Positions 9,833 through 18,036 of a stretch of 64,000 bases of DNA are shown one piece after another. The notes beneath the pieces are model-generated. The model saw nothing but the letters and a program-made list of their open reading frames with translations. It ran no database searches and was not told where the DNA came from. Both the position numbers and the translations under genes were made by a program. Each line of letters starts with the position of its first letter. The first letter of the stretch is position 1. This DNA comes from Chryseobacterium soli (GTDB lineage Bacteria; Bacteroidota; Bacteroidia; Flavobacteriales; Weeksellaceae): NCBI RefSeq assembly GCF_000737705.1, contig NZ_JPRH01000011.1, positions 30,832-94,831 on the forward strand, read 5' to 3'.

Positions 9833-10885
9833 TTATTTCTTAGTTTTTATAATGTCATCAAACAAGTTATCCACTACTTTTTCTAAAATTTCTCCTGTTT
9901 CATTAAAGCTGGTGTTGGTCAATATGGATATTCCTATATTTTGTTTAGGATAAATCACAAACCAATTTTGCATTCCGTAGATCCCTCCGTGATGTCTGTA
10001 TAGTAATTGATTACCATTTTCTATGATGTACCAATGATAACCTTCCCAAAAATCAGAACCTTCTTTATATAATTTTTTATGAGACTCGTTGACAATAGGA
10101 TTGGATGGGTCAAGTTGCAATTTCATATATTTCACCAAATCCGTAGTCGTAGAGTGCAATCCTGAAATGCCGCCCCATAACGTTCTGTTGAAGTTGGGCA
10201 TTAGCTCGTTTTTATCGTTATAACCTTTTACCAGTCTTGTTCTGTCATTTTCATTGAGTGTAAACTTGGTTTGATTCATACTATTGGGTTTCAAGACAAA
10301 TTCAATGACCAATTCCTCAAAAGATTTTTGATACACTTTTTCAAGGATATACGCGGTCAGTTCCGGAGCCGTGTTTGAATAGGAATAGACTTCTCCGGGT
10401 TTTGTCTCAATGTTGATGAGCTTTAATCCTTCCAAAAAAGCCTTTTTATTTTCACTTTTTATAGGGAAATTCGGAAATCCACTGGTATGGGTGATCAGGT
10501 GTTTGATTGTTATAGGTTCACCTTTATATTCTAAATTGGGATAAGGTTCGTCAAGATAAATTCTGATATCATCCTCTAAATGTATTTTTTGATCAAGTAC
10601 GGTTTTAGCAGCGATGTAACCGGTAAAGGTTTTCGTGACAGAAGCAAGTTCATAAAGGGTAGAATCGTTGGGTTTGTTTCTTTTTCCAATCGTTAATTCT
10701 CCAAAATGTTTGATGGTGGATGTTCTATCTTTAAGGACGGCAATGGAAACCGAATGAAATCTTTTGTCCTCCAATAACTGAAGCGCATTTTTAGTGATGG
10801 CATTTTCAACATTTTGTGTATGGATGGGATGAACACTTTTACACCCAAGTAAGGCCAAAAATAAAATAGGGATTACATATTTCAT
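9833..10885 (-). CDS. Serine hydrolase of the beta-lactamase/penicillin-binding-protein family (lipoprotein)
   Basis: The protein has 350 residues with a lipoprotein signal (ALLGC, Cys15). Class C-type motifs are in order: SVTK (Ser82 nucleophile, Lys85), YSN (Tyr168-Asn170) and HHGG near residues 297-300 in place of the KTG box. This pattern is typical of D-aminopeptidase, esterase and PBP4*-like family members rather than true beta-lactamases. The lipid anchor predicts the periplasmic face of a membrane. A cluster of AGTCCG-type repeats lies upstream (10949-11021), and the AraC-type regulator gene is next upstream on the same strand. The substrate is unknown. Confidence 0.88.
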   Translation of the reverse strand: MKYVIPILFLALLGCKSVHPIHTQNVENAITKNALQLLEDKRFHSVSIAVLKDRTSTIKHFGELTIGKRNKPNDSTLYELASVTKTFTGYIAAKTVLDQKIHLEDDIRIYLDEPYPNLEYKGEPITIKHLITHTSGFPNFPIKSENKKAFLEGLKLINIETKPGEVYSYSNTAPELTAYILEKVYQKSFEELVIEFVLKPNSMNQTKFTLNENDRTRLVKGYNDKNELMPNFNRTLWGGISGLHSTTTDLVKYMKLQLDPSNPIVNESHKKLYKEGSDFWEGYHWYIIENGNQLLYRHHGGIYGMQNWFVIYPKQNIGISILTNTSFNETGEILEKVVDNLFDDIIKTKK

Positions 10886-10948
10886 GGTCAGAATTTTAAT
10901 TTGATATTGATAATCTGATGCAAATATGCTGTGGAGAATCCTGAAAAA

Positions 10949-11021
10949 AGTCCGTATAAAAAAGTCGGACTCATTTTAATCAACAAAATAAGTCCGATTA
11001 TCTGCAATTCAAAGTTCGATT
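10949..11021 (-). promoter_or_regulatory. Cluster of AGTYCG repeats, candidate operator of the serine hydrolase gene
   Basis: Four related elements occur in this short gap. They are AGTCCGTAT at 10949, AGTCGGACT at 10963 (inverted), AGTCCGATT at 10991 and AGTTCGATT at 11013. The last two are direct repeats 22 bases apart, two helical turns, which is the usual spacing of AraC-family half sites. They sit 64-136 bases upstream of the hydrolase start and just downstream of the AraC-type gene. Binding by that regulator is inferred. Confidence 0.45.
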
Positions 11022-11040
11022 GTTTACAATGGTTTAATTA

Positions 11041-12165
11041 TCAGTTGTTTATGAATGCGGTTGGCGTTGTATTCGTATATTTTTTAAAAGAGGTGTGAAA
11101 CGAAGATTTTGAATTAAAACCCACTTCATATAAAATTTCTAACACCGTATATTCTTTTTTCGTGGGATCTTTCAGCATAGTCATTGCTTTTTTAACGCGG
11201 TATTCATTCACAAAATCAAAAAAGTGCTGATTGAGGTGATGGTTAATTAATACAGACAACTCACGAACAGGAATATTCACCTGATCTGCCAGTTCCTGAA
11301 TCGTTAATGAAGGTTCCAGGAAAGGTTCTTTTTCAACCATGAATTTTTTAAGCTGTTCGATCTGAAAACGTTTTGTTTCATCGGTTGTATTTTCCGTTTC
11401 CAGCATTTCAGCAAAATCTTTTGTAGGCTGTAAGGTAGAATCAATTCTGCGAAAAAGCTCAGGATAATGTAATGCCTTTAAGATAAACCAACACGCAGCC
11501 AATAAAAAGGAGGTTCCTGCCAGAATATGCAGCCAGATAAACAGATCGTTGTATGCGGTATACCGTATGATATTTTTAAAAATAATACAGACATGGATGA
11601 ATAAGAAAATGAGGGTAAGCTGAAACAGCCATTTGTACAGCAAAGTGTTGGGATTCGTGTAGTTTTCAAGATAAATCTTCTTGTATCTTTTGAGGATCAT
11701 GAATACGGCAACGATATAAAAGAAAAACTGCAGTTCCCCGATGAGCTGATATATAAACATTTCAGGAGATTGCCACATCGTTGTAAAGAAAGCTTCTTTA
11801 GCAGCACCTTCTGCCAGATAAAGTCTTGGAACCAACATTAAGTTGGCAACAATAAAAGGAATAAGATGCAGTAAATGCTTTCTTTTTAAAGTGAAATCAG
11901 AGTAACAAACGGCATTCACATATAGATAGAACAGAGGCATTACCAATAAATAAGCAGATATTTTGAAAGCTTTCAGATTATAACTATCCACAAAAAGGTG
12001 CATGAAAATTCCGCTGATATCAATGGCATTGATGATCAGGAACGCTGCAAATAATCTGTTTTCCAGTTTCCTTTCTGTTTTTACCGTCAACAAAAATACG
12101 GCAAGCAGCAGCGATACAAAAACGGCCATCGCAGCAATAACTTCCAGAAAACTTAATTTGTCCAT
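11041..12165 (-). CDS. AraC-family transcriptional regulator with N-terminal membrane domain
   Basis: From the ATG at 12165 the protein has 374 residues. A longer frame to 12216 would need a TTG start and adds 17 residues with no support. The N-terminal half has about seven hydrophobic helices (for example VIAAMAVFVSLLLAVFLL and VMPLFYLYVNAV), a 7TM-like sensory region. The C-terminal ~100 residues hold two HTH motifs: LTIQELADQVNIPVRELSVL and YTVLEILYEVGFNSKSSFHT, with the FKKYTNTTPTAF tail of the AraC family. It probably senses a membrane or periplasmic signal and acts on nearby genes. The candidate target is the serine hydrolase downstream. Confidence 0.9.
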   Translation of the reverse strand: MDKLSFLEVIAAMAVFVSLLLAVFLLTVKTERKLENRLFAAFLIINAIDISGIFMHLFVDSYNLKAFKISAYLLVMPLFYLYVNAVCYSDFTLKRKHLLHLIPFIVANLMLVPRLYLAEGAAKEAFFTTMWQSPEMFIYQLIGELQFFFYIVAVFMILKRYKKIYLENYTNPNTLLYKWLFQLTLIFLFIHVCIIFKNIIRYTAYNDLFIWLHILAGTSFLLAACWFILKALHYPELFRRIDSTLQPTKDFAEMLETENTTDETKRFQIEQLKKFMVEKEPFLEPSLTIQELADQVNIPVRELSVLINHHLNQHFFDFVNEYRVKKAMTMLKDPTKKEYTVLEILYEVGFNSKSSFHTSFKKYTNTTPTAFINN

Positions 12166-12240
12166 TAGTTTTTTTACAAAAATAGGATATAAGTCATAAA
12201 GAGAAATGGTTGGCAATCATCATTTTTTAAATATTGTGCT

Positions 12241-12328
12241 CTGGTGTAGAAAGTCTCCTGGCTTTGTGCTTGTAAGTAAGATTATTTCCTTTAGACTTGC
12301 TCCATAGTCAGGAGACTTCGAAGAGCGG
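12241..12328 (+). repeat. Fold-back intergenic repeat, copy A (88 nt)
   Basis: First of five related elements in this region. The ends are imperfect inverted repeats (GAAAGTCTCC near the left, GGAGACTTCG near the right). The core GTAAGATTATTTCCTTTA is shared with the other copies. It lies in the 355-base gap 12166-12520 between the divergently oriented regulator and the plus-strand hydrolase gene; apart from the repeat and the inverted repeat at 12472-12514 that gap shows no gene. Confidence 0.8.
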
Positions 12329-12471
12329 GAAAAGGACTTTTAAGTTAAATTACCGTTTTTAATAGATCTATTGATATTCAGATTAGTAATGCCGGTCAGG
12401 CACCCAACGAATATAAAAATACCAGCAAATAAGTACCGATTTATGCACTTTTAAGCTTTTGAAACCTGTTC

Positions 12472-12514
12472 TAATTTGAATTATTTGAGTTTTGCATTTA
12501 AATAATTCAAATTA
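12472..12514 (+). promoter_or_regulatory. 15-bp inverted repeat just upstream of the start codon
   Basis: Perfect arms TAATTTGAATTATTT (12472-12486) and its complement (12500-12514) enclose a 13-base spacer. The right arm ends six bases before the ATG at 12521. It could be an operator or an RNA hairpin masking the start of the downstream gene. No T-tract follows, so it is not a terminator. Confidence 0.45.
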
Positions 12515-12520
12515 CCTATT

Positions 12521-13639
12521 ATGAAAAAGTTTTTATTAATAGCTGTTGTTATTTTGATCACCTCATGTAGCCATGACGATTCAAATCCATCACCTGATAG
12601 AAAAGCGCAGGCGCAGCAAAAACTTGCTACAGCTTTGTCCAACTTTCCCGGCTTAAGCCTTAGTGTAAAAACAGCTTCCGGGAGTTATACCCTGGTTGCA
12701 GGAGACGCGGTCATGAATGAAAAGCCGATGGCTGCTTCTGCACTTCACTATATGCAGAGTATTTCAAAAACCTTTACCGCAGTGGCTGTCCTGAAACTGA
12801 AAGAGGAGGGCAAAATTAATCTCGATGCCAAAGTAAACACCTATCTTCCTGACATTTGTAATCATCTGCCCAACGGAAATATCATTACGGTAAGGCAAAT
12901 GCTTACGATGACATCAGGCCTTCCTGATTATTTGGATAGTGATCAGTTTTTAAACGATGTTGTTGCAGGGCCACTGCCTATGACGAGCGAACAGGTGTTG
13001 AGCTATGTATACAATCAACCTGCAAAATTTGCACCTGGCACCTCATTTGGGTACTGCAATATAAATTATCACTTGCTGGCTCTTATTATTGATCGTGTGA
13101 CTCCAAACGGACATCGAAAGTATATTACAGACAAAATAATTAATGCCATTGGACTTTCCAACACCTATTATATAGCGGGCTCGGCAAGCCCTACGGCTCC
13201 TGAAGGAACGACGGCTAACTATCTGCAAATAGACGGCACCTTTAACGATGTGAGCGAGTTGCAGTTGGGTACAGTACGTACTTTCATTGGCGATGATGGT
13301 ATTGTGGCTTCCGTTCAGGATATAGCTGGATTTTATTACAAGCTGCTTCATGACAAAACGGTACTTTCACCCGTATCGCTGGAAGAAATGAAGGTGACGG
13401 TGAGTGATCAGGGTACTCCGATATATGGCTTAGGGCTACATTTTTATAAAACCAATGGCGGCCTGCAGGCCATCGGTCACCAGGGTAGTGGTATCGGAGC
13501 CGGTGCCAATGCTTTTTATTTTCCTTCCAAAAATACCAGCGTCGTCCTGTGTACCAACGCGGGAACGCTTTTCGATGCTATAAAAGAGGAACAGTTACGG
13601 GCATTGTATGAGGAAATTATAGGGATATTGCTTGAGTGA
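12521..13639 (+). CDS. Serine hydrolase of the beta-lactamase/penicillin-binding-protein family (lipoprotein)
   Basis: The protein has 372 residues with a lipoprotein signal ending LITSC (Cys16) followed by SHDDSNPSPD, a tether. Motifs are SISK (Ser80, Lys83), YCN (Tyr178-Asn180) and HQGSG near residue 315 in place of KTG. This order and the HxG box place it among D-alanyl-D-alanine carboxypeptidase/esterase-like members. It is not closely similar to the minus-strand hydrolase at 9833-10885, so the two are not a recent duplication. A 15-bp inverted repeat lies directly before the start, and copies of the fold-back repeat flank the gene on both sides. Confidence 0.88.
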   Translation: MKKFLLIAVVILITSCSHDDSNPSPDRKAQAQQKLATALSNFPGLSLSVKTASGSYTLVAGDAVMNEKPMAASALHYMQSISKTFTAVAVLKLKEEGKINLDAKVNTYLPDICNHLPNGNIITVRQMLTMTSGLPDYLDSDQFLNDVVAGPLPMTSEQVLSYVYNQPAKFAPGTSFGYCNINYHLLALIIDRVTPNGHRKYITDKIINAIGLSNTYYIAGSASPTAPEGTTANYLQIDGTFNDVSELQLGTVRTFIGDDGIVASVQDIAGFYYKLLHDKTVLSPVSLEEMKVTVSDQGTPIYGLGLHFYKTNGGLQAIGHQGSGIGAGANAFYFPSKNTSVVLCTNAGTLFDAIKEEQLRALYEEIIGILLE

Positions 13640-13774
13640 AAACTAATTTAAGCCGCCGCATCGCGTCCCTTACGCATGAAGATATCAGCTAATGATGAGC
13701 CATCAGTGAGCAGTAGTGGAAAGAGAGGTAAAGAAATTGCCACTTGTCTCTTCAACATCGATACTGTCAACAGT

Positions 13775-13862
13775 CTGCTGTGCAAAGTCTCCCTTTTGGG
13801 GCAAGTCAATAAGATTATTTCCTTTACACTTGCTCCAAAGTCTGGAGGTTTTGGAGAGCAAG
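13775..13862 (+). repeat. Fold-back intergenic repeat, copy B (88 nt)
   Basis: It begins CTGCTGTGCAAAGTCTCC and ends TTTGGAGAGCAAG, with the shared core AATAAGATTATTTCCTTTAC. It lies in the 288-base gap 13640-13927. Short open frames that run across it on the plus strand are treated as accidental, because they cover the repeat itself. Confidence 0.85.
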
Positions 13863-13927
13863 TGTTTTCTTTTTATGAATCAAATATTTTTTGGGAATCA
13901 GCGTTATAACCACTAATAACCTATTTA

Positions 13928-14845
13928 ATGATGAACATCAGATACTTTACCCTTCTCCTGGGCCTATTTTGTACTAACCTTTTTGGACAGACTCCTGAAA
14001 AAATCACATTTAAAGATACGCAGAACCATTATTTGAAATTACTTCCGAAGGATAAACCTGAAGGAATACTTGTTATTTTACCGGGTGGAGGTGAAAATGG
14101 CGAAAAAGTAATGAATCAGATTAATCTGGATGATCTGGCGTTGGAGAAGAATCTTATCGTATTACTCCCAACCTGGGAAGATGGGGATTTTGGATTTCAT
14201 ATAGAGCAGAAGTTTTTAGACAGAATGGTAAAAGATACAGTGGAAAAGCATAAAATTTCCAAAGATAAAATATCAATGGGAGGACTTTCCGGCGGAGGAA
14301 TGCTGGCTTTTACCTATGCTGAAAGGGCAATCAGGGACAAAAACACTTATTTTATACCCAATTCTGTATTCGCTCTTGACGCACCGTTAGATTACGAGAA
14401 TATGTATTACAGATTGCAGAGAGAGATGGAAAGAAACTATTCTGATATTGGAACTAATGAAGCTAAATTTTTGACTGCTGAAATGGTTGATGCTATGGGT
14501 ACACCGGATAAAAACAGAGCCAATTACGTAAGAGAATCTATGTTTTCTTATCGTGAAAAAGATGGTGGCAATGCAAAATATCTTCTGAATATCCCTATTC
14601 TGATTTATACAGAACCGGGGATTATATGGCAGATGGAAAACAGAGGAAGGGATATTTACGACCTTAATGTGGCAGATATTACAGCTATGATTAATCTATT
14701 ACGACTAAAAGGCCACAAAAATGCTGATCTTGTCATCACCAATGATCGTGGAATTCGTCCGGACGGTACAAGACATCCTCATTCCTGGAGTATCATGGAT
14801 TCTAAAGAATGTTTAAACTGGATATTAAAACATATGAAGGCATAA
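13928..14845 (+). CDS. Secreted alpha/beta hydrolase
   Basis: The protein has 305 residues with a signal peptide (YFTLLLGLFCTNLFGQ). The oxyanion-region motif LPGGGENG and the nucleophile elbow GGLSGGGM (Ser121) mark an alpha/beta hydrolase. A late His in TRHPHSW is a candidate for the catalytic base. The substrate cannot be told. The start codon is the first of two adjacent ATGs (13928, 13931). Repeats B and C flank the gene, so it probably forms its own transcription unit. Confidence 0.8.
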   Translation: MMNIRYFTLLLGLFCTNLFGQTPEKITFKDTQNHYLKLLPKDKPEGILVILPGGGENGEKVMNQINLDDLALEKNLIVLLPTWEDGDFGFHIEQKFLDRMVKDTVEKHKISKDKISMGGLSGGGMLAFTYAERAIRDKNTYFIPNSVFALDAPLDYENMYYRLQREMERNYSDIGTNEAKFLTAEMVDAMGTPDKNRANYVRESMFSYREKDGGNAKYLLNIPILIYTEPGIIWQMENRGRDIYDLNVADITAMINLLRLKGHKNADLVITNDRGIRPDGTRHPHSWSIMDSKECLNWILKHMKA

Positions 14846-15004
14846 AATTGCCACAGCTGATTGTACGTTTTACAGGTATTTACTAACGGATATACAGATG
14901 ATAGTTATGAAGAAGGAAAGGCGCAAAACCATAGACTAGAGCTGGTGAAAAAATAATATAAACCTTATAAGAATACAGGATTAGATATTTTTTTGTTTTA
15001 ATTT

Positions 15005-15092
15005 CTGCTGTGCAAAGTCTCCGGACCTTGAGCTAGTAAATAAGATTGTTTCCTTTAAACTTGCTCTGAATTTAGTAGGCTTTGGAGAGTTA
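15005..15092 (+). repeat. Fold-back intergenic repeat, copy C (88 nt)
   Basis: It begins CTGCTGTGCAAAGTCTCC, followed by GAGCTAGTAAATAAGATTG and TTTCCTTTAAACTTGCTC, and ends GGCTTTGGAGAG. It sits in the 308-base gap 14846-15153 between two convergent genes; the rest of the gap shows no gene. Confidence 0.85.
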
Positions 15093-15153
15093 GGCAGTTT
15101 TTTCTATTTCCTTGAAACCCCATTGAAAGACGGAAGATTTTGAAGAAAGGGGA

Positions 15154-16095
15154 TTACTCTTTGAATTTTATAAAGTTGTCAGGCATATTAAATAAAAAAT
15201 CTGTGTATTTCTGATTAGGGGTAAGATCAAGTAGATTTCTAATTTCTCTTCCAGCTCTTGTTAAATCTATTATACTTACACCTTTGTCAAAATTAAATTC
15301 AACTTTACGCCCTGCATAATTTGCTTCCACAAGTCCTTCCTGTGTTCTTATTTGAACACTTACTGAATTGATTGACCTAATAAGTCCTAGACCTTCTAAT
15401 TCCATTTGTTCATTGATACTAATTCCATATTCGGATAACTCTCCATAATTACTAAATAAAGTATTGGCTTTTGGGTGAACAACAAAAGTAAGGTTTCCAG
15501 TATCAATTGATAAGTTACAAAGTTTTGTAAATATTTCCCCTATATTACTATTTATGGCAGCTATCAATTGGAGAGTTATGGGACTAATACTTTTTGGGTT
15601 AGTAATTTCTTGAGCAAGGATTTTACCAAAGATAAATTTCAAATTTTCATTTGTTTTCGTTTCTGCAATACTCCAAAAAATGTCAAGCCAATCTTCATCA
15701 ATAATATTTTGATTTTCTTCATTAATTTTTTGTGTCTGCATTTGTTTAACAAAGTTCGTAGCTATATCTTCTCTATTATTTTGATAATTAACAATTTTTT
15801 CAGCGTAATAATGTAACGCTCTAGTGGCAAGTTCAGAATCCGCTTTAAATAGTTCTGAAGCATTTTTAGCAGCTTCAATTTGTATTATTCTATTTCCTTC
15901 TGCCTTTGTTCTTATGTTTAATGATTTAGATTCCAAGTAGGCTGTCGGCCAATCAAAGCCAGAAATAATTAATTTGCCGATTCCTTTTCCTAATGCGATG
16001 AGAATGTTATTTTTGATCCATCCCGGAAGAGGGATTTTGTTTAATTCTTCAAAAAATGTAATAAATTTAGTGTCTTTATCATTTTGTTCATTCAT
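15154..16095 (-). CDS. DUF2806-like protein, unknown function
   Basis: The protein has 313 residues with no signal peptide. It resembles the DUF2806 family through the block IIDEDWLDIFWSIAETKTNE and KFIFGKILAQEITNPKSISP near residues 135-180. The N-terminal part includes an amphipathic or hydrophobic stretch (WIKNNILIALGKGIGKLIIS). The C-terminal part looks beta-rich, with the segment GRKVEFNFDKGVSIIDLTRAG. The gene is visibly more AT-rich than its neighbours, as are the next three genes upstream, which suggests acquisition by transfer. A defence role is possible from context but not shown. Confidence 0.65.
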   Translation of the reverse strand: MNEQNDKDTKFITFFEELNKIPLPGWIKNNILIALGKGIGKLIISGFDWPTAYLESKSLNIRTKAEGNRIIQIEAAKNASELFKADSELATRALHYYAEKIVNYQNNREDIATNFVKQMQTQKINEENQNIIDEDWLDIFWSIAETKTNENLKFIFGKILAQEITNPKSISPITLQLIAAINSNIGEIFTKLCNLSIDTGNLTFVVHPKANTLFSNYGELSEYGISINEQMELEGLGLIRSINSVSVQIRTQEGLVEANYAGRKVEFNFDKGVSIIDLTRAGREIRNLLDLTPNQKYTDFLFNMPDNFIKFKE

Positions 16096-16210
16096 AATAT
16101 TAGTGCTAGTTTTAATTAAATAAATAATTCTGTCTTTATGTGTTGTGTAATATATGGAGACTTTAATCTTTTATTTTGCACTCTGTAATACAATAAGTAG
16201 GATTCAACAG

Positions 16211-16750
16211 TTAAAAGGTTATATTTTCTGTCCTGATGTAATTTCCTTCGCTGAAGTATTCAATTTCAAAATTTCTTTTCTGAATATTTAATATTAAATA
16301 TATTCCTAAATCATAACCGCATACATGCTCAGGAAGAGCTATTCCATCGTTTGACCATATATCATCATAACTTTCTTTGGTTAATGCTCTCAATCTTTTT
16401 CTATCACTGATCTTTTCAGAATCTGGTCTTGTAGATTTTTTCATTTCTATGGCAATTAAGTTATCATTTGAAACAATTTTTCCACGACTGTGAATGATTA
16501 GGTCACATTGAATTGGAATAACTTCCATTTTATCATCAAGAATTGTTTTAACCTGACCTTCTTGCTTTCTATTATATTCACTATCCGCATAATAACCTAC
16601 TATGTCATAATCAGGGAAAAGTAATTCAAATTCATATCCAAGTCGCGAGCATAGATTTCTTTCTGCTACATCATTGAGAATATTATTAACATTTTTTTGT
16701 AAAAAGTGATTAAATGAAGCTTTAAAAAGATCAGTTAAATGTTTGTTCAT
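16211..16750 (-). CDS. Putative PD-(D/E)XK-type nuclease-fold protein
   Basis: The protein has 179 residues and no signal or membrane segment. The active-site layout of a restriction-endonuclease-like fold can be traced: Glu30 in AERNLCSRLGYEFE, Asp83 in QCDLIIHSRG, and Glu102-x-Lys104 in LIAIEMKKS. The sequence IPIQCDLIIHSRG followed by IAIEMKKSTRPDSEK is typical of the beta-hairpin and core strand of such folds. I do not recognise a named family. It lies in the AT-rich group between the DUF2806-like gene and repeat D. Nuclease activity is inferred from motif spacing only. Confidence 0.55.
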   Translation of the reverse strand: MNKHLTDLFKASFNHFLQKNVNNILNDVAERNLCSRLGYEFELLFPDYDIVGYYADSEYNRKQEGQVKTILDDKMEVIPIQCDLIIHSRGKIVSNDNLIAIEMKKSTRPDSEKISDRKRLRALTKESYDDIWSNDGIALPEHVCGYDLGIYLILNIQKRNFEIEYFSEGNYIRTENITF

Positions 16751-16785
16751 TTTTATATTATTATGAGTAGAGGTATATTAAACAG

Positions 16786-16874
16786 CTGCTACGCAAAGTC
16801 TCCCAACTTTTGAGCTAGTAAATAAGGTTATTTCCTTTAAACTTACTCGAAAGTCAGGAAATTTCGGAGAGCAG
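16786..16874 (+). repeat. Fold-back intergenic repeat, copy D (89 nt)
   Basis: It begins CTGCTACGCAAAGTCTCCC and ends ATTTCGGAGAGCAG. The internal nested inverted repeat runs from TGAGCTAGTAAATAAG to TTTAAACTTACTCG. This copy has the best preserved outer arms (CTGCT with AGCAG). It lies between two minus-strand genes. Confidence 0.85.
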
Positions 16875-16926
16875 AATAATATTGAAACCGCAAGAAAGAA
16901 TTTGTGTATAGTGGGAATTTTATTAT

Positions 16927-17508
16927 TTATGAATATAATCTTTCTATTTCGTCAGCTTTTTTATTAAAACGTTCTATTATTGTGTTTATAAATGATCTAT
17001 TATAATCATTAATCCAGTGATTATTGCTTTCTATAAAAGATTTTGTTAATTTTAAAGTTTTATTTGCTTGGTTAATAATTTCTTTTTTATCCAATGTTTT
17101 TGACTTCAGTTCCAGAACAATTTTATTATCAGTTGGATCATATATATTGGGATCCATAGAAGAATCAATTTGAAAAGATACCGGAGAATAATTAAATAAT
17201 TCAGAGCTTCCTGTCGTTTCTGCTTCAAGTGTTATAAAAAATACTTCTTCTTCTGTATTCACAGGAAAAGGATTCTCCCACGATTGGTTAATTTTAATTT
17301 TTTCAGATCTATGATTTATAACTTTGAAATCACTGATTTCTACTTCTTGCCATAGCAATTTTTCTTGAATCTGTTTTAGCTTAGCTTCTCTGTTTTCTGT
17401 GGTATCGATTTCATGGTATTTGATATTATTTACTTCTTGATTAAGAAGGTCTGACAAATGTCCAGGAAGATCATAATTGATTACATGTAAGGATGTTCTT
17501 GGTTTCAT
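16927..17508 (-). CDS. Unknown protein of the AT-rich accessory group
   Basis: The protein has 193 residues. I do not recognise a family. It is hydrophilic, without signal peptide or membrane segment. The N-terminal third is helical and charged (TTENREAKLKQIQEKLLWQE). The middle has beta-like alternation (EEEVFFITLEAETTGS). The C-terminal 60 residues look like helices of a coiled coil (IVLELKSKTLDKKEIINQAN and IIERFNKKADEIERLYS). A TTACGG hairpin-like element lies 82 bases upstream (17590-17605), sharing half sites with the palindrome beside the XRE gene, so co-regulation is plausible. Confidence 0.6.
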   Translation of the reverse strand: MKPRTSLHVINYDLPGHLSDLLNQEVNNIKYHEIDTTENREAKLKQIQEKLLWQEVEISDFKVINHRSEKIKINQSWENPFPVNTEEEVFFITLEAETTGSSELFNYSPVSFQIDSSMDPNIYDPTDNKIVLELKSKTLDKKEIINQANKTLKLTKSFIESNNHWINDYNRSFINTIIERFNKKADEIERLYS

Positions 17509-17589
17509 GGTTTTTAATAAATTAATTATACGAATATTAAAGTTTTATTGTTAACTAAGTCAAATTTATAAATGAATACTTATATTATC

Positions 17590-17605
17590 TTACGGTTTTC
17601 CGTAA
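17590..17605. promoter_or_regulatory. TTACGG-N4-CCGTAA inverted repeat
   Basis: TTACGG (17590-17595) and CCGTAA (17600-17605) are separated by TTTT. A further TTACGG half site is at 17649-17654. The same half sites, spaced by eight bases, form the palindrome at 17975-17998 on the other side of the XRE gene. A candidate second operator for that regulator, upstream of the unknown gene at 16927-17508. Confidence 0.45.
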
Positions 17606-17711
17606 ACAACAAAAATAAAAACCACTTTGAAATTTTCAATCAGTATTTTTACGGAATTTCTTAAAGATTTTGAAAATTTCATCACAAAAAAAATCCCAAC
17701 TTTCGTCAGGA

Positions 17712-17945
17712 TTATTCATTTATAAGTTTAAAGAAATCAGATAAACTAATTTTTCTTGCTTCGCATATTTTAAAAAGTGTTTCAACAGGTATTCTGTAAG
17801 TTTCTTCACTTTTAATTTTTCTTATGGTACTTTCTTCTACGCCATGATTTTTGGCAAAAGAATTTTGTGACTTGCCTTCTTGAAGCCAAGGTATCAACCA
17901 TTTTTTTGTAATGTATGAACAAATTTTTTCGTTTATATCTGTCAT
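17712..17945 (-). CDS. Small XRE-type helix-turn-helix regulator
   Basis: The protein has 77 residues, essentially one DNA-binding domain. The HTH is KSQNSFAKNHGVEESTIRKI, followed by the third and fourth helices VETLFKICEARKISLSDFF, matching Cro/C1-type folds. The gene faces away from the unknown plus-strand gene at 18037, with a perfect palindrome in the shared upstream region. It probably represses itself and its neighbours through TTACGG/CCGTAA sites. Confidence 0.8.
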   Translation of the reverse strand: MTDINEKICSYITKKWLIPWLQEGKSQNSFAKNHGVEESTIRKIKSEETYRIPVETLFKICEARKISLSDFFKLINE

Positions 17946-17974
17946 AGAACAAATGAAATAATTAAATAATAAAA

Positions 17975-17998
17975 AATTACGGTCGATCGACCGTAATT
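17975..17998. promoter_or_regulatory. Perfect 24-bp palindrome, candidate operator in a divergent promoter
   Basis: The core is TTACGGTCGATCGACCGTAA, extended by AA at the left and TT at the right to 24 perfectly symmetric bases centred between 17986 and 17987. It lies 29 bases upstream of the XRE gene start and 38 bases upstream of the plus-strand gene at 18037. Position between divergent starts and lack of a T-tract favour an operator over a terminator. Confidence 0.65.
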
Positions 17999-18036
17999 AA
18001 ATTTCTTTTCTTACATTTATAAAAAAATACAAACTC

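Noticed and set aside
13676..13916. Two overlapping plus-strand frames of 66-77 codons
   Set aside because: They run through repeat copy B, overlap each other in different frames and have no coding-like features.
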